Shown here piece by piece: positions 1-6,754 of a DNA stretch of 7,315 nucleotides. Source of the DNA: Arsenophonus sp046530935 (GTDB lineage: Bacteria > Pseudomonadota > Gammaproteobacteria > Enterobacterales > Enterobacteriaceae). How positions within the stretch are numbered: the stretch's first letter is position 1; every line of letters begins with the position of its first letter. Where the stretch lies: NCBI GenBank assembly GCA_046530935.1, contig JBHEQW010000099.1:1-7315 (forward strand), read 5' to 3'. The notes beneath the pieces are model-generated. The model worked only from the letters and a program-made list of their open reading frames with translations. It made no database searches and was not told where the DNA came from. Both the position numbers and the translations under genes were made by a program.

Positions 1-87
1 TGTTGTGTACAGATAAAATAGTAATCTGCTTGCCTCATTCAAAAAAAATGTCAAAACAAAAGTTAATGTTGAACTACTGGAGATCTA

Positions 88-485
88 GCTAGCAGAGAAT
101 CGCAATGCCGCTAATAAACTCATCCACTTGATGTTTTCTTAGTAATATTTTCAGCGAAGAGTGTATCCTTAAGCGATGAAGAAGTTGGAAAAAGATCAAA
201 TCCAGAAAAACTACTGGCATTCTAGCACTTCCCATCATCAGAGTAGTTGGCATCAAATAAGAACGATAAATACTAAGTGCGAAGAACTGTGTTTCAAGAA
301 AAAAATCTTTCAATCCAATTTAACCTGCTAGAATCTGGTCAGAAAAGCTAAAACTGGATAATGAATTTATCCTTTTTTAATCATGTTGGTAAAAAATCTT
401 CAATTTAAGCATGGAGAATAAATTTACGAAGTATCTATCCTAGCTGATGGAATCTAACCATCAGACATCAAATTTACTAATAAAC
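88..485 (+). repeat. Degenerate direct repeat, copy A
   Basis: The stretch 88-118 matches 7059-7089 at 28 of 31 positions. GATGAAGAAGTTGGA at 175-189 matches the region from 7140, and 351-485 resembles 7155-7295 more loosely, for example AATTTACGAAG against AGATTTACGAGAAG. Both copies lie in the same orientation, about 7 kb apart, and bracket the rest of the window. Resemblance weakens upstream of 88 but may reach base 1. No terminal inverted repeats or target duplications were seen. Confidence 0.6.
444..464. repeat. Perfect 7-bp hairpin
   Basis: CTGATGG (444-450) and CCATCAG (458-464) are exact reverse complements around a 7-base loop. There is no T-run after it, so it does not look like an intrinsic terminator, and copy B lacks it. 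It may be chance. Confidence 0.3.
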
Positions 486-595
486 TTTTATCCATTTAGC
501 TTTTGTTGTCTCTACATTTTGTATAGCTTAATATTTATAAAATAAGCAAAAATTCTAAAGGCTAATTTTTAATTATATTTCACTTCAGATAGTTT

Positions 596-2036
596 ATGAA
601 AACAGTCAATTTCAATCAGCGCAATTCCTTAAATATGTTGTTGAACACGTCATTTTTCATAGTTAGAGATCCGGATTTTTTGTTATTAGACCCAAGATTT
701 TTGCACATAAAGATTTAATTGCTGTAACTGATAATACCTCTCCTATTACTGCTATGGAATATATTCAATGTATTAGTTATCTGACTTAACGACATTAATT
801 ATGGGGTACAGTTTAAAACCCATCATATAAAAACTATTGTTCCTATAACTCTGGAAAGCATAAAAAAATATCTATGTTCAGGCATGTTCAAAGAGATAGG
901 CTCCATTTTTGCCAAACAACTTATCAAATCCTTTGGCGTAAATGTTTTTAATATTATTGAATATAACCTTGATAAATCATTTGAAGTTAAAGGCATTAGG
1001 AAAAAACGAGAGGAAAAAATTGGTTCTGATTAAGAATAACAAAAAGTGCTCATGGAAATAACTGGTTTCTTACAATCTCATGGTATCAGAACCACAATAG
1101 CTATATTCATATATATAAAACCTACGGTGAATCGGCAATTTTTAAAATACGTAAAAATCCTTGTTAACTATAGATTAATATCTATAGCATTTGGTTTAAA
1201 ACAGCTTGTCAAGCCGTATAAAACATAGACCTTGATACACAATCTCTGATTCGTGCTCAATCCAGTATCCGTCATATTTTACATGAATTGTCTAATCATG
1301 GTCATTGTGCATAAGAACAAGAGAGATCAATTAACAAAACCAATCGATTACTGAATATTCATTCAGACCATTATACGCCAATCAATTGAAATTAAATTAA
1401 CAGAACGCTTGATTGTTTTACAATCGGTTGAAAATCAAATCTAGATGCTTTTATCATCATTGACTTTTAAAGCGGTTAATTTTTGAAAAACTTCTATAAT
1501 AGAATATAGCACTGGAAAAAACTATTATATTTGTCGAGAAACAACATAAAATAACGTTATCCCATGCGCAAAAGAGTGGCATCAAAAAAACATTAAAAAG
1601 CAAGGCTAGTCTCATAACAGTATGGCCAATTCCCATGATGTTTGAAAGACCACGGTGATTAACATTATCTTACGTATTTTAAAAACTAAATGGATAAAAT
1701 CAACGCTTTGTGCACCAACAGGACAAAATGCTAAACGATTGAGTAAATTAACTAAAGAAAATGCCAGTAGCATTTCATTGTCTTCTAGATTTTGATCCAT
1801 TAAAATTTAATTTTAAACACAATGCTGACAAAACAATTAATATTAAATTACTAGTTGTTGATGAATTCTCAATAATTAATATTGTATTGATGAATAAATT
1901 ATTACGCGCATTACCTAATCATTTAACTTTACTGTTTGTAAGAAATATTGATCAGCTACCATCTGTAGGACCATGGAATATCTTATCTGATATTGCTCGC
2001 ATTCAAGAAATAATTATTAGTCGATTAACTTAGCCT
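596..2036 (+). pseudogene. recD2: recD2-type ATP-dependent DNA helicase, decayed and 3'-truncated
   Basis: RecD2 proteins are 5'-3' superfamily 1B helicases. Ghost segments appear in family order. VVEHVIFHS then FFVIR (637 on) matches the N-terminal domain. LESIKKYLCSGMFKEIGS runs from 851 and reaches the helix-hairpin-helix block with VKGIRKKREEKI. FLQSHGIRTT (near 1064) is the family's conserved LQSHG stretch, followed in another frame by RAQSSIRHILHELSNHGHC. TLSHAQKSGIKKTLKSKA precedes a wrecked Walker A, where the glycines are lost but an AAGACCACG remnant of Lys-Thr-Thr remains near 1648. CAPTGQNAKRLS (from 1709) is motif Ia. LLVVDEFS (1848 on, Asp-Glu at 1860-1865) is Walker B. NIDQLPSVG is motif III, altered from the usual GDxDQLPSVG. 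Multiple stops and frameshifts exclude function, including a one-base shift near 1770. The likely start is the ATG at 596. After SRLT at 2033 I find no RecD2 sequence, so about a third of a usual 700+ residue protein is missing. Confidence 0.85.
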
Positions 2037-2384
2037 TATTTCACATAAATTCACCACCTTCCTCCATAAACAGCGATCTACTCCAGATCAAGACACAACC
2101 GAGTTTATGAATTTACTTATAACTGTTAGTAGATCAGTGAGATTTGGAAAATATTTTTACATAAAAACCACGGGTTTTTGAGCAGGCAACAGAATCGTCC
2201 GGCAAACGATTGGTAATATAGATGTGTGGGTCCCATTAGCTTCCTAATGTTAGCAAATGTTATTGCTTTTCTTTCAGATAAATTTTGTAGCCCCATATGT
2301 ATTTTAATTCTTATACTTTCAAAAAAACTTTCTTCAAAGCAAATAATTCAGTAAATAAAACGGCTCTCTGTATAGACCATGGAA
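2037..2384. other. Unassigned region with a 34-codon open stretch on the minus strand
   Basis: No gene can be named here. The missing C-terminal helicase motifs of RecD2 were looked for and not recognised in the + strand frames. On the - strand a frame from 2235 to 2134 is open for 34 codons (starts WDPHIYITNRLPDDS) and continues with few stops to about 2041, ending near a purine-rich GGAGGAAGG. It may be a downstream continuation of the - strand ghost at 2385-2868 or chance. Confidence 0.25.
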
Positions 2385-2868
2385 TCTAATCAGAGATCCT
2401 TTTAATTAGCTGATATAAGCATTCACAGTATGAATATAGAATTCCTTACTAATAATTCTCTAATTATCTAGCCTTATTAGGCTATGCTGACTAATTTCAT
2501 CATTGTAGGCAAAAATTTCATACCATTTAGATCTATCTGAAGAAAGGACGGACTCTTTATCTATGATCAGATTAAATAAAACAGCTAACCAATTCTACAT
2601 TAAACTTTTCAAAAATATCATCGCTTAGATGAGGTCAATATAAGGAAATTAAGAACGCGATTTGTTCTTTCATTTTATCTTCTCCATTCTCCTACGGATC
2701 TTCTAGCTTTCATATCTTTAGGATATAACTCTGCCCTTTAAAGAATTCATAGAAAAATATTTCGTCTACTTTAAGAATAGCATTTAGTGCATGTATCTTA
2801 GCTATCGCCGATAAAGAAAAAAAGCACTGACGGGCATATTCTAAAACACTGTTTTCAAATTAGTCCAT
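2385..2868 (-). pseudogene. Unidentified broken gene on the minus strand
   Basis: I do not recognise the family. Starting at an ATG at 2868 (complement of CAT at 2866-2868), with a GGAG about ten bases upstream, the - strand reads M-D-stop-FENSVLEYARQCFF, then HALNAILKVDEIFFYEFF and GQSYILKI. Three further stops interrupt the same frame, which goes on through KMKEQIAFLISLY and SDDIFEKFNVELVSCFI to about 2572. A frame change then allows SKWYEIFAYNDEISQHSL and IRLDN, stop, RIISKEFYIHTVNAYIS to about 2400. The long, low-stop, charged stretches in a region this AT-rich look like a former soluble protein of at least 150 residues. In E. coli the gene after radC in this direction would be rpmB (L28), and this is clearly not L28. 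It is either an insertion or a neighbour specific to this lineage. Confidence 0.5.
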
Positions 2869-2926
2869 GTTTATTTCGATGACTCCTATAAAGTCAACTA
2901 TTCAACATACATCGTAAATAACTAAA

Positions 2927-3121
2927 TCATTTATCATTGTAATGTAGTTTCAATAAAGGATTTTCAGTAAAATTATTAAATCTTTTTCTAGCATCGGAAT
3001 TTTGCAATGATATCGATGTAATAATAGAATGTCCACACACCAGCAGATACCAGGCTAGCCATAAAAGAGCGAGCAGGATAAAAAGTAGAATGAGTTGCTT
3101 TAATACATGAATCGACATCAT
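2927..3121 (-). CDS. Small open frame with one membrane segment, doubtful gene
   Basis: This 64-codon frame begins with two ATGs, preceded by GGAGG about ten bases upstream, a better ribosome-binding site than usual here. The first half is a strong hydrophobic helix (LILLFILLALLWLAWYLLV, residues about 10-28) followed by a polar tail with KRFNNFTENPLLK. The DNA encoding the helix is noticeably more GC-rich than its surroundings. It lies where the middle and 3' part of a radC ghost is expected, and other frames of the same stretch show RadC-like pieces, so it may be an accidental open frame inside that pseudogene. No known family was recognised. Function is not claimed. Confidence 0.2.
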   Translation of the reverse strand: MMSIHVLKQLILLFILLALLWLAWYLLVCGHSIITSISLQNSDARKRFNNFTENPLLKLHYNDK

Positions 3122-3268
3122 TCAACAGATTTCCTCCGATCCAGATAATGATATGCAGCTTTTTATTGGGATAAAGTGATGAGAGAGTCTCTTCGATCTA
3201 TATGACTATTTTTTTCATGATAACCTATATTGCTAGAAATCTTTCATGCAGTATAAAGAATTTATAAC

Positions 3269-3300
3269 ACCAATCTTTCTAAGATTGGTAATCATTACCA
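3269..3300. repeat. Two overlapping perfect inverted repeats
   Basis: ACCAATCTT (3269-3277) pairs with AAGATTGGT (3281-3289) around a 3-base loop. TGGTAAT (3286-3292) pairs with ATTACCA (3294-3300) around one base. They share TGGT, so only one hairpin can form at a time. The location is within the probable radC ghost. No T-run follows on either strand. Confidence 0.4.
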
Positions 3301-3484
3301 TCATCTTGTTTTGATATTTAACAACGATAAGTTCTGATATGGCATAACCCTTAACAAAAATAAACAAAGACTATTTTCTTGCATCAAGAGCGGCTCTAAT
3401 TTTAGATGTTGTAGTGTAACATGACGATAAAATCTCATCATCATGATATTTTCCATATACTATATCCATAGTAGGACTCTTGCC

Positions 3485-4694
3485 ATGAATATAGCTGTGC
3501 GACAAGGGTCCATATAATCATCCTGAATAAAACAATTAGTTTGTCGTTTACGTGATGATGGTGCAATTATACGTAATCTAGTAATTAATAATGACGAATA
3601 CTAGCAAATCTTTCATTGCATAGTTGAACGCTACAGGCTTTTTGTTATCCAAATTCCTGATTATTTGTTGGATCCTGCATCATATAGTCTGCAAATGTAG
3701 TTATATTGAATTAGGCTAAATTAGTAGATTTAATTATTTTAGCGCCAGAATTGCAAATTTTCTTGCTAGTTTATCTATTTATATGGCTAATAATCTATTG
3801 AGAAGGGTCTGTTTAGCTTCAAAGGCAAAAATAGCTGTCTCGTGCCAGCAATGAATTAGCATATATATCAAAGATATATATCGCGTTACTATTTAACATA
3901 GTAAAGCATTGTAATACTTAAAGAGAGAGCAATGTTTTAATTTTTGATTCTATTAAATGTCAAATCTATTAGTTATTGTTGAGTTAGCTAGAAATAATTT
4001 TTAGCATAAGCAAGACATGCTAAACTTGTTATTTAGAAATTACCTCTGTGGTGGTTAGAGTGTTTGTAAACAAAGAAGAAATCGATCAAGTTCATTTTGT
4101 GATTAATCATAGTTATGGCAAAAATGCCTTTTTCGATAACTCAATCGCCTCAAGAGCGAAGTGCTAACATAACATTTACTTACTGGTTAAGTTAATTTAT
4201 CAACACTAACAGGCCTTTAACCATATTAATGTTGTGTCAACGCGGTTGAAATATGCACTCAAGTACATAACATAATTGATAAACAAAAAAATTTTTGTAT
4301 ATGCTGCAATTTCTGATTATCGAGAAAAATAGTTTACAAAAGAAAAAATTAAAAAGCATGCTATTGAAATTAGCTCTGACATTGCCAAAGAATACTGATA
4401 TTGTGGCAAGTATTTATAAATTTACTAATAATAGTCATTATGTGGTTGAATTTTACCAAATATACAAAAATTTTAAGCATCCTATGCTAGGAATAAGGAT
4501 ATATAAAAAATCTAGATCTTATTTGTGTAAATGATATTTCATTACATGGTCATGAATTTAATTCATGATGGAGTGATTAAATTTATTTTTTGAATCTAAA
4601 GAGATATATTTATGGCATAATTATAAATTAGTGCTTGGCCACCAGTTTACTCGATGAGATATTTCAATGTTATGAAGAAAAAAATAGATATTAA
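3485..4694 (+). pseudogene. coaBC: coaBC (dfp) ghost: phosphopantothenoylcysteine synthase/decarboxylase
   Basis: CoaBC joins cysteine to 4'-phosphopantothenate and decarboxylates the product in coenzyme A synthesis. The relic is collinear with the 406-residue E. coli protein over almost its whole length. In order: MNIAVRQGSI (3485); QLVCRLRDDGAIIR; TSKSFIA; LLDPASYSLQM; LVDLIILAP (from about 3721); MANNLLRRVCLASKAKIAV; VPAMN (3842-3856), the decarboxylase PAMN motif, followed at once by TAG; and MSNLLVIVELARNNF (3957). The synthetase half follows: IDQVHFVINHSYGK (NHSSGK motif, 4105-4122); AAISDYRE (4303 on); EKIKK with the synthetase lysine region (4342-4356); NTDIVAS..HYVVEF; and the exact C-terminus LLDEIFQCYEEKNRY, stop at 4694. 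Numerous stops and frameshifts rule out function. The start is uncertain by about 20 bases. A 79-codon open frame (4295-4534) is only one segment of this ghost. Confidence 0.93.
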
Positions 4695-5130
4695 AATTAT
4701 TGATCCTCGTATAGGATATAAATTTCCTTTGCCAACTTATTCTACAGAAGGATCTGCTGGTTTAGCTCTGCGAGCTTGCTTAGATCAATGTATTCAATTA
4801 GAACCTGGTAAAACTATGCTATTACCTACAGGATTGGCAGTACATATTGCAGATCAACAATTAGCTGCAATTATTCTTCCTCGTTCAGACTTAGGGCATA
4901 GACATGGTGTTGTGTTGGGAAATTTAGTTGGTTTAATTGATTCTGATTATCAAGGTGAATTGAAGGTTTCTGTATGGAATCGTTGCGATATAAGTTTCAC
5001 TATTGAACCTGGTGAACGTATAGCACAAATGGTTTTTGTACCAATTGTTCAAGCTGAGTTTGAGCTGGTACAAGATTTTAAAACAACAAAACGTGGTAGT
5101 GGGGGCTTTGGTCATTCAGGACGTCATTAA
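4672..5130 (+). CDS. dut: Deoxyuridine 5'-triphosphate nucleotidohydrolase (dUTPase)
   Basis: Dut hydrolyses dUTP to dUMP and pyrophosphate as a cytosolic homotrimer, keeping uracil out of DNA and supplying dUMP for thymidylate. The frame is intact and encodes 152 residues, the usual enterobacterial length. Motif 1 reads GSAGLALRA (27-35), motif 2 PRSDLGHRHG (70-79), motif 3 GLIDSDYQG (87-95) with catalytic Asp90 and Tyr93, motif 4 GERIAQM (114-120), and motif 5 RGSGGFGHSG (141-150). I chose ATG 4672 because MKKKIDIKIIDPR aligns with the E. coli N-terminus; an in-frame ATG at 4654 would add six unrelated residues. The first 23 bases overlap the coaBC ghost's 3' end, as in E. coli. No strong ribosome-binding site is visible. 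Oddities: Asp32 of motif 1 is Ala (codon 4765-4767), Gly73 of motif 2 is Asp (4888-4890), and the usual WNRG is WNRC (Cys105). Each needs one base change. Activity is therefore uncertain. Confidence 0.97.
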   Translation: MKKKIDIKIIDPRIGYKFPLPTYSTEGSAGLALRACLDQCIQLEPGKTMLLPTGLAVHIADQQLAAIILPRSDLGHRHGVVLGNLVGLIDSDYQGELKVSVWNRCDISFTIEPGERIAQMVFVPIVQAEFELVQDFKTTKRGSGGFGHSGRH

Positions 5131-5245
5131 TAATCTTGTTATTTATGTCATATTATAAATTTATTAAATTTTATGCATTAAAATGATGAAAAATAAAGAT
5201 TGCGTAGTTTGTTTTATCATTTTATTAGTGGTCTTATTTCGTTAA

Positions 5246-5862
5246 TAGTAGGAATAAAAATAACAAATAAAAAAACATGCGCAAGAAAATATTTGCATCT
5301 ATTTGCATAGATGTTGTAAACGAGTGATTGCACTCAATGAATTAAGACGGCTAACTTGCAAAATTATGTTGCTGTATCTAAAACAGCAGATCATCTTTTC
5401 TTTCTCTAGTAAAGAAAAATTGTTTGATACTCTTTATTGCATTTATTGAAAATTATTTAATTTCACATATTAATCTCCTAATTATGTAAGATAGATAAGA
5501 AAGATAGCAGTGGCATTCTCTTGAATTTAATCTTGATGCTCTATTTTTCGCAAAAAATTCTCTATTAACATGAATAATGACGGCATATGCGTTGTTAATA
5601 ATAGTTGAGCAAGTTCAATTACAAAATCGAATTTTTCAATTGTTTGAATATATGTTCAAGCAAAATTTCGAGAGATTTTAAAGAAAAAAATAACTGATAA
5701 CTAAAATTTTAGTTATGGATGAATGGTTATATTAACATCTCAATTATTAGTGCTTTGTAAAAGCATGGGTGTCACGTTTTCTACAGTCAAAATTTCTGTA
5801 TTGCCAAAACTAAAGAATTTGACGCACAGTAAGCACCAGTGATCTTGATGCATCTACAATAA
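5246..5862 (+). pseudogene. slmA: slmA (ttk) ghost: nucleoid occlusion factor
   Basis: SlmA is a TetR-family DNA-binding protein of 198 residues that blocks FtsZ assembly over the chromosome. It normally follows dut on the same strand, as here. Segments in order: QIKKHAQENI (about 5264) for the N-terminus; RRLTCKI then YVAVSKTADHLFF for the helix-turn-helix (family [21 protein letters not shown]); SSKEKLFDTL for SKTRMFDSL; FIENYLISHINLL for FIEDSLITRINLI; a frame with IMTAYALLIIVEQVQLQNR and IFQLFEYMFKQNFERF for the ligand-domain helix; LTSQLLVLCKSMGVTFSTV for LASQILAFCEGMLSRFV; and FDAQ, stop, APVILMHLQ, stop, against FDARWPLIAAQLQ, ending at 5862. The ghost is essentially full length but cut by many stops and frameshifts. 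Base composition is extremely AT-rich (11 G+C in the 60 bases from 5401). Start approximate. Confidence 0.9.
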
Positions 5863-5949
5863 TTAATTTTACTATTCACTCTGCCTGATATTTTAATGGA
5901 GTTTTTTATGCCAATTGGTTAATGAAATTGCTAATTTTTTATTTACTAA

Positions 5950-6300
5950 CTTATGAGTTCTTCCGCCGTAATTTTTACGATAAGCTTTAATCATATCTGC
6001 TAAATAAGTTGACATATTCGAATTTTTACTTAATATTTACTTAAATCATTTAAAATAAAAAATAAAAAATATCTTGTATTTGATTTTTTTTGGTTTCTTG
6101 AACAACTGAAAGTTACAGTAATTTTTGAGGTGTATCTTCTGGGAATTTCAGGGATCCTGTGGTGTCCTGCTAATTGATTTCTTGAATGATTTCAAGAATA
6201 AAGAGATGATATATCATAAAATCTACATTACATATAAATATCTGCGAAACCGGGTTTTATATGTTATCTCTTACATGAACCCATCCGCACATCCGTAATG
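5950..6300 (-). pseudogene. pyrE: pyrE ghost, 3' half only: orotate phosphoribosyltransferase
   Basis: PyrE makes orotidine monophosphate from orotate and PRPP in pyrimidine synthesis. In enterics it faces slmA tail to tail, as here. On the - strand, from high to low coordinates: ICNVDFM (6240 region) aligns with VMLVDDV, where the PRPP-binding DDVITAGTA motif is lost and about four codons appear deleted. ILEIIQEI follows for SMEIIQAN. SVVQETKKNQIQDIF matches SAIQEVERDYNCKVI, then comes LNDLSKY for LKDLIAYL. STYLADMIKAYRKNYG matches the C-terminal MAEHLAAVKAYREEFG, near 6015-5960. After that the normal stop is missing and the frame runs on. Only about residues 100-213 can be traced. Upstream of about 6300 the DNA changes character, and the first half of pyrE was not found. 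Confidence 0.85.
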
Positions 6301-6312
6301 TTGCCAGGCAAC
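6300..6312. repeat. Short perfect palindrome at the pyrE break
   Basis: GTTGCC (6300-6305) and GGCAAC (6307-6312) are reverse complements around a single A. It is GC-rich against an AT-rich background and lies exactly where recognisable pyrE sequence ends. Confidence 0.4.
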
Positions 6313-6317
6313 TGATT

Positions 6318-6343
6318 AACTTAACTTAAAAGTAAGTTAAGTT
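6318..6343. repeat. Perfect 11-bp stem, 4-base loop
   Basis: AACTTAACTTA (6318-6328) and TAAGTTAAGTT (6333-6343) pair perfectly around AAAG. There is no G+C-rich base or T-run, so it is not a typical intrinsic terminator. With the palindrome at 6300-6312 it forms a pair of inverted repeats at the junction between the pyrE ghost and the foreign-looking DNA to the right. Confidence 0.5.
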
Positions 6344-6698
6344 CAAAGCCATCCTACGACAAGATTCTGAACACTGCCTTTTGTAAACTTTAATCCATGT
6401 ATCGTAGTCCATGTCCATAACGATTATTTTTTACAGCGAACTATACACAGACTGGTATAGTCGATGTTGAGATTAAAGCGCCTAAGATCAAGTGGATTGA
6501 AGCAGAAAAGAGAATATCATTAAACAGCTGCTTTTAGTAGCAGCTTATCCTGAATCGTGTAAAAAATATCGTCTTTCTCTGAGAGAAGCATCAGAAAACT
6601 AAAACACAAACACCTTGAATAGCACAGATGGTGCTTTTACCTGCATGATTTTTAACCGATACACTCTACTCTTATTTCTTCGTTGATAGCATATATAT
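6344..6698. other. Unassigned DNA between the pyrE remnant and the right-hand ghost
   Basis: No gene was identified. The + strand has one coherent stretch, TGIVDVEIKAPKIKWIEAEK (about 6452-6511), which runs to a stop near 6537. The - strand has a 32-codon frame (6418-6326) reading DMDYDTWIKVYKRQ and ending in the 11-bp inverted repeat. A hairpin AGCTGCT/AGCAGCT (6526-6532, 6539-6545) lies between. None matched a family I know. An 8-bp inverted pair, CCTGCATG (6639-6646) and CATGCAGG (6699-6706), encloses the right end. Confidence 0.25.
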
Positions 6699-6754
6699 CC
6701 ATGCAGGGGAGATGATCGACTTTACTAGCTGCTTATCCCTGACAGAACTGTTTA

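Larger units (their letters stand above)
1..485 (+). pseudogene. Unidentified broken coding remnant, copy A of a duplicated segment
   Basis: I do not recognise this gene. On the + strand one frame can be followed across several stops: LAENRNAANKLIHLMFS begins at base 89, and after two adjacent stops and one more the same frame continues at 176 as MKKLEKDQIQKNYW. From about 351 another stretch reads QFKHGE, stop, IYEV. The copy at 7059-7315 has the same blocks in the same order (LAESRDAANK, then MKKLEPDKWIYLI, then FKYAEQIYEK). The two copies differ by N/S and N/D changes in the first block and keep the frame between blocks, which argues for former + strand coding. Copy A carries roughly 155 extra bases (about 193-350) absent from copy B. 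An open frame of 74 codons on the opposite strand (313-89) has no counterpart in copy B and is probably chance. The remnant may extend beyond the left edge of the window. Confidence 0.45.
2865..3470 (-). pseudogene. radC: Probable radC remnant, divergent from coaBC
   Basis: RadC is a JAB-fold protein of about 220 residues. In Enterobacterales it lies just upstream of coaBC on the opposite strand, and this stretch has that position, orientation and length. Piecewise - strand matches, in the expected order but different frames, are: LMQENSLCLFLLR then MPYQNLSLL, against the family's LTDAELLALFLRTG..GxxVLxL; KIGVINSL with KDF, stop, QYRLS, against FGSLxxLL..EFCQVKGLG; RDSLITLSQ, stop, against the RESxLTSP region; and DIIAKF, against REIIREA, followed by DLIIL, against the VIL that precedes the HNHPSG metal motif. 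The metal-binding His residues themselves cannot be read. Each match is weak and the assignment depends heavily on gene order. An extra segment of about 40 bases near 3030-3090 does not fit. Confidence 0.5.

Noticed and set aside
89..313. 74-codon open frame on the minus strand
   Set aside because: The matching stretch of repeat copy B is not open in this frame, while the + strand frame is kept between the copies.
496..560. Possible promoter before recD2 (TTGTCT with TATAGC or TAATAT)
   Set aside because: In DNA this AT-rich such boxes arise by chance, and the gene downstream is dead.
1046..1228. 60-codon open frame on the plus strand as a separate small gene
   Set aside because: Its first part (FLQSHGIRTT) is the RecD2 LQSHG segment and the rest is out of frame with that ghost; it is a fragment of the pseudogene.
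1612..1800. 62-codon open frame on the minus strand
   Set aside because: It lies opposite the Walker A to motif Ia part of the recD2 ghost and resembles nothing.
1761..2033. 90-codon frame as a functional small ATPase
   Set aside because: It begins inside the recD2 ghost after a one-base shift, has Walker B but no Walker A, and motif III is altered (NIDQ for GDxDQ).
3862..3885. AT-repeat hairpin ATATATATC/GATATATAT
   Set aside because: Low-complexity AT run within the coaBC ghost, so pairing is expected by composition.
4295..4534. 79-codon frame as a new gene upstream of dut
   Set aside because: Its middle and end align with the CoaB domain (NTDIVAS, HYVVEF, SRSYLC), so it is one frame of the coaBC ghost.
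4654..4671. Upstream ATG as the dut start
   Set aside because: The six added residues match no dUTPase N-terminus; this DNA is explained by the coaBC C-terminus, and starting at 4672 gives the usual 152 residues.
4933..5115. 60-codon open frame opposite dut
   Set aside because: It is an antisense shadow of a well-conserved gene.
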